DNA from: Ceriagrion tenellum
Taxonomy: Eukaryota > Arthropoda > Insecta > Odonata > Coenagrionidae
Assembly (NCBI GenBank): GCA_963169105.1
Contig: OY720634.1
Span: 118,394,430-118,458,429 of the forward strand
Direction: 5' to 3'
DNA: 64,000 bases
Part shown: positions 26,201-41,200 of the stretch, in pieces
Position numbering within the stretch: the first letter of the stretch is position 1
Layout of the letters: every line of letters starts with the position of its first letter
Notes under the pieces: generated by a model
Databases searched by the model: none
Seen by the model: the letters and a program-made list of their open reading frames with translations, nothing else
What the model was told of the DNA's origin: nothing
Position numbers and translations under genes: made by a program

Positions 26201-29200
26201 TATAGGGACGGAAAGTTGGTTGTGTAACGAAATCGCAGATAATGAAGTATTCCCAAAATATTTCACAGTTTATAGAAAAGACAGAGTGGAAAGGACCGGG
26301 GGAGGAGTTTTTATTGCAGTGAAGGATTGTTATATTAGTAGGAGGGAGTCATTTTCCGACGACCAGGTAGAAAGCGTATGGTGCTCCATTCAAAATCCTA
26401 AAGCAAAAACAATCTATGTGTGCGCATATTACAGACAACCAGATACCCATGTAAGCTCAATATTAGGACTCGAAAGTCAACTCAGTAAGTTAACCACTCA
26501 AAAAAACGACTGTCATATTATAATCGGTGGGGATTTCAATCTTCCGTCCATAGACTGGGACACTTACAGTTTTATCACTGGGGGGAAAGACAAAGACCTT
26601 TGTGAGTCACTCCTGTATACATTCACATCTCACTCACTACATCAATTAGTCACTGCTCCAACTAGAGGGAAAAATACACTTGATCATTTAGCGACAAATA
26701 TTCCACACATGGTTGTAAACATAGGTACGGATAAGGGAATAAGCGACCACAAGATAGTTAAAGCTAATTTTTCCGTGAGCATGATCAAGAAACATAATCC
26801 AAAAAGAAAAATCTACTTGTTTAATAAGGCTGACTACGAAGGTATGAAACGAGAGTTGCAAAAGTCATTTACTAATTTAAAAAAATAAGTATCACCAGTA
26901 ATACTGAGGTTTTGTGGAATACTTTCCTCAACGTTACACGATCAGTAGTTAGCAAATACATACCAAGTAAATGGAAAAGAGCCAATGCAGAGCCAAGGTG
27001 GTATAACGCGGAGGTTAGAAAAACATTAAAGCACCAGAGAACATGTCATGCTAGGTTAAAAAGGGCAAAAATTAACAAATCCTCCGAAGAACTATACACA
27101 GTCTCCGGAAATTACAAAATATCTAAACTCTTAGCAAAAAAAGCGTGCCGAAGAGCGTTAGCTGATTTCAAAAGTAAATTACTGGGAGAACAATTGAACG
27201 ATAATCCCAAGGCATTTTGGTCGTATGTTAGGGACACTCAAGGAAATAAATCAACAGTACACACGCTTAAGAATATCAAAGGGGAAAAGCTAACCAACAG
27301 TCTACATAAAGCCAATTCGTTAAACTCATTCTTCAAAAGCATTTTCAGTACTTATACACCACATCTTTTCGATCCGCAGCCAGTTCGTTCCCAAACATGT
27401 ATGCCTGAAATTATTATAAATTGTCGCGGCATGGAACAACAGCTAAAAAATATCAACCCCAACAAATCCCCCGGTCCAGATCAAATACCTTCTCGCGTAT
27501 ATAAAACAAGGGCATCAGACATAGCGCCTTACTTAGAATTAATATTTACCAAATCTTTAGTAGATCACGTAGTGCCTAAGGACTGGAGAGTAGCAAATGT
27601 CACACCTATATTCAAAAGCGGCGACAGGGAAGACCCTAGTAACTATTGGCCTATTTCTCTCACATCCATTTCCTGTAAGGTATTTGAACACATAATCGTA
27701 AGCTCCATTATGAGTCATTTAGATAGGGAGGAATTATTAATAAATAACCAACACGGATTTCGAAAGGGTAGATCTTGCGAAACCCAATTGGCCCTCTTCG
27801 TTCATGACATCTTGCTCTCGGGTGAAAATAATGTTCAAGTTGACGCGATATTCCTCGATTTTAAGAAAGCTTTCGATAAGGTACCTCACGTTAAGTTACT
27901 CTCAAAACTAGAAGCATATGGAATAGATAAAAACATTATTAGTTGGATTAATCAATTCTTACATGGGCGGGAACAAAGGGTTGTCATAGACGGTATCATG
28001 TCAAACACAGTTAGCGTTACATCGGGTGTTCCTCAGGGAAGTGTAATTGGTCCACTTTTATTTCTCTTGTACATAAATGATATTAGTAACGTCGTTAAAA
28101 GTAAGCTTAGACTCTTCGCAGACGACGAGGTTGTGTATAGGGATATTAACAATTCCGAAGATAGCGACTCGTTAACAATCGACCTACTTGCTATGCATGC
28201 TTGGTGCGAAAAGTGGCAGATGGAACTAAACATTAAAAAAGTGCGTAGCAGTCAGCTTTTGGAAAAAGAAAAATAGGCCAGTTAGGGCTTACAGAATTAA
28301 TAATACGGAAATTATTCACGCAGAGTCTGTTAAGTACCTACTTAGGGGTTACAATTACTCACGACCTATCTTGGGGAAAACATATTAGGGAAATATGCGG
28401 TCAAGCATATAGGAAGCTAGGCTTTATCAAGAGAGTATTCGGAAAATGTGATGAGAAAGTGAAAGAACGTTGTTATTTTTCAATCGTTAGGCCTCATCTG
28501 GAATATGCTGTTAGTGTATGGGATCCATACGAAACGGGGTTGATATCAGAGTTAGATCGCGTCCAGCGAAGAGGAGCTAGGTTTGTGAAACGATGCTACG
28601 ATAAGTTGGCAAGTGTGTCTGGACTGTTAGAAGAATTAGGATGGGAATCGCTATCACAGCGTAGATTAAATTATAGGCGTAACCTCCTAAATAAATTTCA
28701 GGAAAATCATTTTACTGACGACATAAAAAACATACATATTAACCCCTTCGTACTACGGCAGATTAGATCGCGCCAATAAAATTAGAGAGCTAGATTGTGG
28801 AACCGATAGGTATAAAATGTCATTTTTTCCGCGTACCATTCGGGACCATAACAGCTGTGATCGTCGTCATGAATAGTTCGAGTATTGACAATAGGCAGGC
28901 AGTGGATCTTTCTCATTATATTTTCTACTCTCTTATTTATGCATGATGTAAATATTGATGTTCTTATTTATGCATGATATTTTGAATCTGTAGTAGTAGT
29001 CTTTGTATCCATTGCATGTTGGAACGATTGAAGATAGAATGTTTCTTAGGTATTAGATTTTTAATTGGCGCTTTGCATGTGTGGTACGCGGGTTTTAATG
29101 TAATGTCGGTGTTCTACCATATCATTCATGCATGCCTGGTGCGAGAGCACCCCCTGCCACACACCCTTTGGGTGGCTTGCAGGGTATGACGTAGATGTAG

Positions 29201-32200
29201 ATGAAAAGTGGATTTTGTCTTCCAATCGACTTATAAAGGAACTTAAATGCAAATTTGTTCACAGTTCTAAATTCCTGACAGTCTGACCGACATATTCACC
29301 GGAAATATTACCACACTACAATGCATGAATACCACTTCTTTTGTTAGATTACAGTTTGCCTTTACACTTCGTGAGGAGATATTTTAAATTCATTGTGGAT
29401 TTGAAAAAAAATCAGAGAATCTCATAAGGAAACTTAGTCACTATTCTATTCGCTACCTTACCCAAAAATCTGATGAACACCTCTTGTTCTTCTCATGAGG
29501 TGAGTCTTTGCCTAACGGTAAATGTTCCAAAGCTTGGGGGTTATAATTTTTGGATACCAACTCGTCGATGAGTTCCCACCGATGGCCGTTAGCTACAGCA
29601 ATTTGCTTTGTTATCTTTAATTCTTTTTGAAAATTTACCCGAAAAGGGGGAAAATTCAGGAAGCGGTGTATGCATTCAGGAATGTAGGAGTGAGATTCCA
29701 TGAGCTTCTGTGAGTAGTGATGCCGGGAACCCGCCGGTATCACACTGTCAGTTTGGGTTGGCTTACGATGGATGGAGAATTTATGTCGGCCGTTATCAAG
29801 GGAGACATCTACGAAATACCGTGCAAGCCACCGCTAGGGTGTGTGGCACCGGGTGATTCCACACCAGGCATGCAGCACTCATCCCAGTTCAAATCAGAAC
29901 CGCGCACGTTCCCCCGGATGCCAGGCGCAGGACAAAATCAGTCAGGACAACGGTACGCAGTCAGACCAGAAACTAGGAGAGTGATACGTAGAAGAACATG
30001 TTACCATTCAGTACTCTACTCAAGATACAACTACTACTTAGTATTATTAATGCGACGGATAAATAGCCCTACAAGGTACAAAAACATGCAAGAGCTATAT
30101 CATTCCGGAGATTAGTATCTAGTATTCATGTTAAGATATTTAGCACTTCTGAAAAAAAAACTATTTAACCTAGTCAGTATCCTAGAACTGATCTATCGCA
30201 AAAATTATGGTCCCCTATTATAAACGGAAAAAGGTAAAAGGGACGAGGAAAAAATGACATTTTAAATCTATCGGTTCTGTGGTCCACTTCTTTAATCTTA
30301 TGCCTGTGACCGTTTCTACCGTAACAGTTTAGCTCTAGTAAAATATATTAAACGTTGGACAAGAAATAGTCTAAATCAAACTTTCTTAAAAGATTTAACC
30401 TATATTTTTCCCTTCGATCGGAGTGGATTTGATTCCACCGAAGACGGAAAGGTCTAGATCAAATTCAGAGTGTGGTTGATATCGGTTTCGCAGGTGAAAG
30501 TAATGTTATCGTCGAAGTCATTCCAGAATTTGCTAAGAAGCTCCAATTTTCTGTATGCACCCTTTTACATTACTAAAATATCATCAATGTAACGGAACCA
30601 ATATAAAACTGAGTTTCAGAGTGAACTGTCCGAATTCAAAATCTTGTGTTCTAATTCGTCTAAATATATTTCTGCTAGTGATGGCGATAGCGGTGAACCT
30701 ATTGATAAGCCATCAGTCTGTTGGTAAAGATAATTGTTGAACGCCAAATAAGGGTCCAAAATAAATGGTTTATACAGTGATTAGTACACTTTTTACGAAG
30801 TTATCTTGCGTAAGGTCGAAATGATTTAAGTTTTTCATCTTATGAGGTGAAAAAATGACCTTGCTCATTTTTATCGAAGTGTCGTTGTGCAGTGCGCATC
30901 TGCTTCCTTTTTTGAGCAATGAGTAATGTAGTTTTCTCTCGCCTTGAGTCCCGTCGTTTTATTACCTTATTTGATCGTGTATTCAAGTGTACTGCGTGAA
31001 TTTATCTGCCTCATGAGCTTCCGTCTTGTGTAGTTATTGTGCCTGCGAGGTTCTTTGCTCTCATGTTTAAGCTTTGTATTAAGTGAGGGAATAATTTCAG
31101 CAATTCCTTTGAAATTCCATGAAATATCCCCATGCCACTCCTATGTTTTTGTATTTAATGGCATCTATGAATTTCAATAGTGAAACCTTCATTGTCTCTC
31201 CGGATTTTAAGGAATTCATTTTTCGGATACGTTTTCTTTTTCTCTTGGCTTTTCAATTTTTGTGGTTTTGGATTTACCTTCGTTATTTTCTCGTAAAATA
31301 ATCTATCGTCATTATTTCAGACAGAACGGAGAAGGGTTTTCCGTTTTTATTATCTTTCAGATGATAAAAAATTGTTTTGAACCAATGGTATATTTTTGCC
31401 TTGGTAACATCAGCGCAGAGTGAAAAAAATTTTAAAGAACACTTTGATGATTAGCATGTGATATTTTCTGCGCTTCAAAAACTTTTGGGTTCCAAAGGCC
31501 AAAAGTTTTTTTTAAAATTCATGCGCTTCCAAGCGATTGAGTGATATGTTTACACAAGTTCTTTTAGTGTGAATTGGCCACCCTGCATGCTGTAATTGGT
31601 CTTGCAATTTGTCTTTCCACAGATCCCTTACTGCGTTATATGACAAGGATTCCAGTTACCAAGGAATTGACTCTCTGAGGTTTACAGCTCATGAAAGGCT
31701 GCTTGCCGATGTACAATCAAACCCTGATAATTATTGCTACTGCCCTCCTAATAAAGGTTGTTTGTTGAAGGGAGCGTTGGACCTCTCTCCATGCCAAGGT
31801 AAATGATAGCATCGTTGAGCTCTTCTCATTGTTGTAAGCAAAAACCCTCGAGAGGTTTGGATCATTTGAACGTGCACTCAATGACTCACGATTCGCACTT
31901 CAACTGCCTTTAGGGGGCGCAGCTCGGCTTGACTTGGCCTGGAGCTAAGTATAACGCCACTATCTTTTATTAATTATCTTACGAGGTGATAGTCTCATTT
32001 GGCGGCGACAATAGTCATCCCTCCAGCTCTTGAAGGCTCCTAAGATGTGTGCGACATGTGGAACAAATCTCTTCCGGTGTCTTCACGCCCAGACCCGCAG
32101 GCTTGCGCTTACCTCCGTGCACGACACTGTTGTAATCATGGTACCCGCTAAATTGTCTAACTCGCAAATGTATAGATGTTATTCTCCTCGCGAATTGAGG

Positions 32201-35200
32201 CCAGTCCGAATACTTTCTAAAGCGTGAAATCAACGGATGTATTCTCAAAACAGACAAGAGTATTCAGGGAAAATTCAATTAATACATTTACTAGCGTGAA
32301 TCCACTTAATTTTCCTTCGCTAATGCTGAACATAATCATGCTATGGTATGCCCTGGCAGATGTTACCATCAGTTTGGCGGCCATGTTGGAAAATGACGTC
32401 AGTCATTTGAGTCTATAATACCCTAGGTCAGCCTATATGGCCGACATAGGCTCATAACTACGGGAATACGAGGTTGGTTGCCGTTTAAACGAATCTCCAG
32501 GATGCTGAACACGTCTGATCCTTTATTATCATCAAAAACACGTTACAAAATGCATCGTCAAAGAACATCAAGCCAGAGCATTTCCTCACACAGTTTAAAG
32601 CTGAGTTATAGAGGCCGCCATGCCGTAGCTGGGCATTGGGCACATCTTTCACGAATAGTTCCTGCCCATAGAATTGTCTGTTGCGCTATCCACAGTGGGG
32701 TAGGAATCGAATGCTACCCATACATCCTCGAGAGGCCATATTTAAAACCGTGGTTTTGTCGTGAAGTTGCGTGTGGATTCGTTTGAGCGGAAATGAATCC
32801 GAAGAACTTGATCTTGATGACCATCATCTTGTCAACAAACCTTCCGTTTTAATATTTTTTTAGTTCAACGCACTATTTACTCTGGGAAAAAAAATTAGTG
32901 GGCCAAGTTCCGTCCGGTGCCGACGAATTTCGAAACTCACGCTTTCGATATGCATGATCCATCGATTGTAAGATCGATTTTGACGGTGTGTTTTGGCAAG
33001 TTTGTTCAAAATTTCGCGCTCTGGTTCTTTTTCGGAGCGAGAATAAGCCAAGTTACTCCTCGTTTAGTAGTTATGAACAAGCCTTAAAGGCTAAGTTTCC
33101 AAAGAGACTTAATTTTTACTCGTGTCATTCTTATAATATTTAGTTAATTTTAAGTATATAGCTTATATTAAATACCAGTGATTATCCTTGTGCTCGCTTT
33201 TGGGGTCAAGTAACAGTGCTCTGCGATACCCATGGTCGGGGAATGTGGGAGGTGAACTGGCTCCGGGACGCAATTCTCGCGCCGCTTGGCGTTGCAGGTC
33301 ACGCGCAGACACGCGCGAACCAGTATTTCCGTGAAGCCGACAGCACGCCAAAATGGTTTCAATTCTCGTTTCCCGACGGTACTCATAAATTACGCGTAAA
33401 ATTAAGGACGGTGGTACCACCCCTAAAAACGGCCATTTTGAACTGGATGACCTTGGCCCCTGGTGGGCGACTATAGCCGGTCGCAGAGCTAAAAGTCTGT
33501 TACCGATTTTGCTAAGCTCAAGTTATATTCACCATTCATCCTACCAAAACATTCATTTTTAGGGTAAGGACTCCATTATCTCCCGAATGTTTAACATAAG
33601 CGCCCACATGCTGTCCATCTGCCATTCAGTGCGTGAAGTGTTTTACCACTGCGAGAAAAAATCTTATCCAGGGTTGTTTTGGCTTGAAAGGGGTTTGGAA
33701 TGGGCCAAAAAATATGCTAACATTTCGTGATATCCTTTTTGTATGCTTGGTGTGGCAATTTAGGATTAAATCATGAGGTTTGGTCTCTCTGCAGAAGATA
33801 TTTTGCAAATTCGTTCTAATGGGGGCAAAAAACAGTCTTGTTAAGAAAATGCATTCATCTACATACTACCCTGTGAGACACCGATTGGGCGTGTGGCAGG
33901 GGGTGTTGGGACACCAGCCGTGTTAAAATGTAAGGCATAAGGTTTTGGGACGTGAAATGGTGACGTGTATTATGGGAGTATATTTAGTGGAGTTCAGTTT
34001 TTACTGTGGTCGCTTATTGCGCGCGGAAAGAATGAGTTTTTGTAACTATCTGTTCGGCAATGTATCTCTCTTATTTTATCGCTTCTGTCAGACCTAGAGA
34101 TTTTGTGAGGCGTCATGAGAATATTCTCTGTGTCGCTCTGAAATAGACCAGTTCTGAATTTCTCAAGCAAACCAAGCCTAGCGTGTATCCTCCGAGTCTC
34201 TAGGAGCTCTCATCTTATTCCTGTAAAAGTTGTGAAACACTATACGCTCGTTCGTAGTGGTTTTTAATAAAGTGTACAGCTTTCTTTGTATTTTATTAAT
34301 TTTTTATTAAATCTGTATGACCAGGGTCCCAATTGCTAGCGGTTTATTCGAGGTGTGGCCTAACCAAAGCGAAGTAGCATCTATCTTTTACTTTTTCATC
34401 CGAGGACCTTCCTATTATAAGCTTAACAAAACCTAGTTACAATATTTCTGTGCCACATATGTCTTTACTTACTTTGTTACTTGCATGCATAAGATAATTA
34501 TGGAAGCTTTTGAATTACAGGGGCGCCGGCAATTCTTACATTCCCTCACTTTTATATGGCTGATGAGAAGTATTTGTCAATGGTAGATGGTCTCAACCCA
34601 TCAAAGGAGCTCCATGAAACATTTCTGGAAATTGAACCGGTAAGTTGAATTTTTCAAGTCAAATATTTGTCTCATGATAAGAGACATCTGGTGATTGCAA
34701 ATGTGCTTAACCGTTATGAAAACACAAGAAGTTGCTTACTAATACCGAGATGTGAGATTACCAGCCTTCTTCATGCATCCATTCGCTTATCCATTGAGGC
34801 AGATGCATTTTTGTTATAGCTGTTGAGACTCTCAGCAGCTTTCACAAAAATGCATCAGTCTCACACAAAGGACATACTCCTCTCAACGTGAGAGGAGTTT
34901 CAATTTTGTGGTACATAAATTAGAAGCAATGGAAACATAACTTAATAATCTCTCTCGTCTCAGTTTGCCACTAGAGTTGATTTTAGTTGCTTCTCATGCT
35001 TTTATATTTTGTTGATAAAGTATTCATGTACTATCCGATTCTCTGCCATAGAAGTTGGTGCCTCTGTGATTTATCCGTGAACAAAGTGTAATATTTAACT
35101 CTTATCTATAGATGTTTTAGTTTTCAGCTGCTTAATATACTAAGTGCCCCTATTTATAAGGCAGCAGACCCTTCCAGTTACCAGCTTACCTTTTTCAGCT

Positions 35201-38200
35201 CACACTTGTCACGACAGACTTGTTGCAGACTTATCACGTAAAATTTTGGTAACACTTGTAACGTCATGCTTCAAGAGTCAATCAGGCCAGATGGCAGTGC
35301 TGTGGGAGGATCGGTTCTATCGTTACCGGCACCTTTGGTTTCACCGATTCCTAATACTACTCGATGGTACTAAATTAGAAAAAGTATATTACCTGTGTGT
35401 ACCGAAAAACCGGTGTTTTTTGCCCAGCCTCTGCCCAGTTACTGGACATGGACAGATCATTGTTAATATTTTCTCAGGTCTCTGCATATTTTTTGTTTTT
35501 TGTTTCTGTAATTGTTCCCTCCAGTTACTTGGGGAATAAAAGATCCATCCACTCATGAGCCGTGCATGCATGGGTGAGGCTTAAATGAAACCAGGTACTC
35601 TGTGATTTCGCCATCAAATATCCAACCCTCGATCCTGTGGAATCGGTCACTATGGTGCAGGAAATGTTTACAGTGAGGGGAGTTTTTTTATCGATCTGTC
35701 AGGTCTAGATATGTTGAGTGAAATCAGGGGCATCTTGTGGAGAATTTGGCGCCATGCATGACTGTATGGACATCAAATAGACAAAAAGAAATTGACATAT
35801 AAAAATGGTCTTGCAACCAATTACTTTTCATGGGATTATTTGATATGGAATTAACCCTCCGTTGGTGAGCACTATAATTTCTTGGATTTGGGGAGTTTTC
35901 TCAACTTTTCTCTCATAGAGAGTTTATTTTTCAATTTCAAATCCGTTAGAAACTTTTTGTAACTATTGTCTCCCTTCACTCCATCAAGGCTCCTATTCAT
36001 CTACTCCTACAACTCTTATCCAACATTTTTCCACCTGTCACAGCCTTCAGTATCTCATAGCCCCTCAGTATATTATCTAGCAAATTTCGTTGCCTCCTAT
36101 TACTAATTATTAATCTACTAAAGCTTGCTTTCCTCTCCAGTCAGATCCAAATTTTCATGTTTCCTCCTCTTTATCATACTACTCTTTTCATATCATTTTT
36201 TTTCACTTTCAGCTTACTCTTTTCATATCCTTTCCCACATCTCAAAAGGCTCCAATCTAGATTTACCTACCTTCCATAACGAGCATTATCTAGATCATGT
36301 AACATTTTGCTCCACATTTGGGTTTTGACCCGTCTTTCCTCGATTTCTTTTATTCAGGTTTCTCCTCACCAATTTCCACTTTTTCGTAACCTTTTTTAAT
36401 CTAATTGGCCATTATGTCGTTACTGCTGCTAATCACGCAGTTATTGATAATTCAAAAATACGGGTTTTTCCCGAAACTAGTGTGCGATTCGTCCCGGGCA
36501 TTTTTAATGAAATTAATATTACTCTGGTGTAGTACATAGTGATAAGTTCTACTGTCGTATATGCTCCCTTACATTCCTTATCCTATCACTAGTATTAGTC
36601 TTCATCAATTCCATGGCCTTGTATTTATGTTTGTGATAACACTTAGGTTTGTTATATTAACCGAGGTTCTTGGTGACTAAAATATTTTTTTATCATCAGA
36701 TTTGGAAAAGAAGAAATGGTTTATTTCTTTATTCCTAGATTATTCCCTTACATTCCTTATCCTATCATTAATATTAGTCTTCATCGATTCCATGGCCTTA
36801 TATTTATGTTTGTGAAAACACATAGGTTTTTTATATTCACAGAGGTTCTTGGTGACTAAAATATTTGTTTTAACATCAGATTTCGAAAAGAAGTAATGGT
36901 TCATTTCTTTATTCCTAGAACACAGGTGTTCCTTTATCCGGAGGAAAAAAAGTGCAGTTCAATTTGCTGATGAAGCAAGTAGAGAAAGCCTCATTTACAA
37001 ATAATATAACAACTGCCATGTTCCCCATCGCTTGGATAAATGAGGTAAGTTGAATTCTGGCATAAATTTTGCTCCCGATTGGATTTCTTGTTTCATCCAT
37101 ATTTTTTGTACTTTGGTAGAGTCTGTACTACGCAAGAGAATGCAGTACTACGAATATATATCACGAACTCAGCTAATTATCGTTTTGAGTAAGGTCAGGT
37201 GTCAGCTTTCGGGTATCCCTCCGCTTGTAGTCTTTTCGAAGTTTGAAGCCTTCCATGTGGCTGAGGTGCGTGGACGACACGTTCGTCATCTGGCCGCATG
37301 GAAAACAGAACTTGGACGAATTCCTATTGCACCTGCACGACACCTCATCATCCATTGAACTTGGAAGACTCGAGGGGAATCGGGGAATTTCTTTCCTGGG
37401 AGTCTTACGTCACAAGAGACAAGCATGGGGCACTCGGTCTAGAGGAAGGAAACATACACGGACCGCCGTTACCTGACCGCTTCCTCTCACCACCCCACCA
37501 TACAGAAAGCCGGACTGCTGAGACCCCTGATACACTGTGAAATCTCCATCTCCAGCGAAGACTCTCTGAAAAAAAGAGAAACAACACCTATCCATGGTGC
37601 CACGAAAAATGACTACCCCAATGATACGGTCTAGAAAAGGACTCTTTGGGGCGGAAGAAGCAACTAAAGAGGAACAGTCTGCGAAGGAATAGCCGTATGC
37701 CTGTGTCACTTTACCATGTGTTGCCGGAACCACCAAGACAATTGAGATGATTCCCTGAAAGCCAACATCCGCTCCAGATTCTTCTATTGCAAAAAAACAG
37801 CCGACCACCTGATAAGTTCCCGCACATACTCTTCGAAGGAGTGTACCAGCTTTCCTGCTCCTGCGAAAAATTCTACGTTGGAAAAGCAGGGAGATCCATA
37901 CGGTGTAGACTATGGAAGATTGTACGGGCCAAGGCGAAGAAACAGTTTCGGGTCTCCGCCGTATCACAGCACATCTTGTCGGAGCCAGGCCAAAGTGTGG
38001 ACTTCATTGACCCAGTAATATTATGCTGCGAGTGACGCTACTTCTCTTGGTTGATTAGGGAGGCCATCGAAATTGTTAAGCACCCAAACAACTACAACCG
38101 GGAGGACGGATACTATCTTTCAAGCGCCTGGAGGAGAATTTTTGGAACAGAAAGCGAGGGAAACCAGCCAACCAATCAGGACTACCCATCGCACGGATCT

Positions 38201-41200
38201 TGACAACGAAAGACGAACCAAGGTTTGCATCGTCACGTGCATAAAACGTCTCCAAGGCATCTTCGACCAAGGGAGGGTAGAGATGCGGAATCTTCTGGGG
38301 GACAACAACATCTCCATGGGCCACCGAATCTACCTCGTAGATAACAGTCTACAACCCGCTCTGACGTACGCCGCTACCGCCTGTGTAGACTGTTGACCGT
38401 CACTGCGAATAGCATCGTTGAGGTCACCGATCGCGACTGCATTAGAACAACCGTTCACCTCGGATGGACACCAGGTTCTTTGGGAGGTCGTCAAAACACC
38501 AGCGATAGACCAAATCTTCCAGAGAAGAACTATCGAATTCTTTCGCAGGCTTGAACAATCAAACCACGCAGAGATCCGGCACATCGGCCGCCATACCGCC
38601 CTGGCATGGGACAAACGCCATCGTCCTCGAGCTGGCACCGGCGCAGCAGAGGACCAGCCACCAAAGAGGTATGAATTCTCCTGTCAGGAACCAAAAGCCT
38701 ATGAGAAGGCCGTTCAGGAAGATGCGAATTTTTGCGGCTTTTGTTGGGGGAAAAGAGCCCTGCGAAAAGGCGATCACAAGGAGAACATAGACTGAAGGGC
38801 CCCCGTGAGTCTCGCAGTCAAAAGGCAAATGGAAGTCCATCAAGTCAGCACCCACGCTTGTCGCTTCTCACCTGAAGACGTCAGCCGGGTGGCTGGAGAA
38901 ACTGTTGTATCAAAAATACTTCACGTGGAAGATTACCCGAAAGTTGAAACCCGACATAATTAACGCCGCGAAAACCCTCGGAAAATTTTGAGCGAGGCCT
39001 TAAAATTAGTTTATGGAAGCTTCCCCATCCACTAATATTAAATCTTATATTATGGAAAAGTCACTAAAGATATTTTTTAGTTTTTCAAATATCGTACATT
39101 TATCGACGTACTAGATAATATGTATTTCCAAAGAATGTTACATACCTATTCATTAAAAGCTATAGGAATCTGCATTCCGTAGTGTTTATGGCTAACCACA
39201 TCTTAATGCTTACTCCGGTTAGTGTAACAGCCAATCCCAGAAAAATTATTACACGTTTAAATATTTTAATGAATGAACATTGATAATACGTTTAATATAG
39301 TAAAAAATTCCTCTCAAAACAGTAATCATGCCTACACAGGTGCAAAAATATGTGACCTACTTAATGAGTGCCGAGGACAGAAGTGCTGAGTTGAAGTAAC
39401 GCCCCAAAGTTGTCACTATCTGTTGAAGTCCATTATTTCTTCTTATTCTCCTCGCTAAATTCTTCCAAACTTATTACCGTATTATTATATTTTTCCATCT
39501 ATCTCTTAAGATTTTTATTTTCCATATTGATATTAAGATTTTTCTTTTGCTCTACATTTTTTCTTCTCTTTTGGCCAAAGCCTGAACCATACACGACAAC
39601 TGATCGTCATACTTTCTAAAGAATTATTATTTTTGTAGTTCTGCTGATAATCTTGTATTTTTGTGCATTTGTTTTTTTCGCAAATAAGGCTCTATTCCCT
39701 GCAGCTACGTATTGGTCAATTCCTGAAGGAAGATGACAGTGCTCTATCGCCATGGATGCTAGGCATTTAAAGCATGTGACATAATATATCTATTTTATCC
39801 CCAATTTTCAGTGCAATCTTTGATTTGATAACGTGGCTTTAATTCCCCTCTACTGTTGGGTGTTGCTGGTTCTTGCTGGCATCTTGACTCACCAAAGTTA
39901 GCTGCCCAAATTATGCTCCAAACATTTTCTGTCGAGAACAGTTGAAATTCTGAATGTGGTGATAATTTATGGGCATAAAAATGATACTGACGGTAGTCAT
40001 ATCTCTTATTGTAAAATTAAAAATGAGTTTTTTTTGCTTGGCTTCCATTCGGTTTTATATTGTAGCGGAGACTGCTGGAGGTTTGTAGTAATTCAATCTA
40101 AAGGTCATCTTAACCATGAACTCTCTAAGAGCGGCTAAGTCTATTTGTACCCATCTTGTAATGTTTTCTCTTCTTTGAATTTACACCTGTAGCGCTAGAA
40201 TTACATTTTGTTACTTCTTTTGATCTCTTCAAATAAATGTAATTTGAGTTTTCTTCAAGTTGCCTAATCTGATGATTTCAAATTGTCCCAAAATGGTGGT
40301 TGGGTCAGTTTTGGCACACTGTTATTCAATAAGTTTCGGCATTAATGATTCTTGTAATAATACGTTCTCAAGACTGTGTTGAACGATTTAAACTGTTCGA
40401 GTACTATTATAAAGGGGTATTCAGCGGAAACAGCCGCGATCGTGGCTTAACCAGCAAGATTCTTTCGATGCCATATGCTAGCCCTTAATAGTAAGCAATT
40501 TTAAATATAGAACGCTTCGAGATTCTATTGTAAGTCAACACAAAATGGCGCCTTGTAGCTCTGAATTGTGACCTCCAATAAATGTCCATCTAGTGGATAG
40601 GTTTCGAATGCAATACAATATTTGCGAATATGATTCTGTATACAAAAATGCCGTGTGACATTTTTGTATACAGAATCAGTGATCCATGTGAATTTTATAT
40701 ACACAAATGGCACGTGGCATTTTTCTATGCAGAATTGTTTTTGTTAATTAGGACACAATAATGTACGTTTTTTATCAACTTTTGGCGGCATCGACATCTA
40801 TTTCGAGCCCATACACGAGTTCAATTTAATCATTGTCCTTCAAATTTGTTTCATTTAGGACTTACTTAGATATACCTTCAATAATTCTTAGAGAAGACCA
40901 GCCCGTATTTAACTGGGAAATCATGATGCAGGACTATACCTGTAATACATAAACTTTAATTTGTTGCTGACAATAACGCCGATATAGATGAAAAACATTG
41001 TTAAGGTGGTTAAGGTTAAGGTGAAAGTTTTGCAAATTCTTCGTCGTGAGTAAGGCGATTTTCGACAAGTTAATTTAGGTTGATATGGCATTTTTTCAAC
41101 CTTTCAACACTTCGTCTTTCAAAAACGTAATGGGGGATTTTTTATATCAAAATACCAAAAGGGCAAAAATAATGGACTTTGAAGTGCGTGCGACTTATAA

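Larger units (their letters stand above)
25960..29205 (+). mobile_element. CR1/jockey-type LINE, frameshifted copy
   Basis: An endonuclease frame (26121-26888, open upstream to about 25990) is followed by RT (26912-28276) and the C-terminal domain (28459-28779). A 3' UTR ends in GATGTAGATGTAGATG near 29205. Three frameshifts separate the parts: an A run at 26880, a base change near 28240 and another near 28330. The tail motif is shared with inverted copies at 29805-30400 and 33848-34310, so this family is repeated locally. Confidence 0.88.

Noticed and set aside
35144..35539. 131-codon open frame on the + strand
   Set aside because: No recognisable domain, low-complexity hydrophobic end, lies in an intron of the CD36-family gene and has no splice or promoter context.
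37410..37967. 185-codon frame on the - strand
   Set aside because: Antisense to the PLE G linker and nuclease. The + strand has the recognisable motifs.
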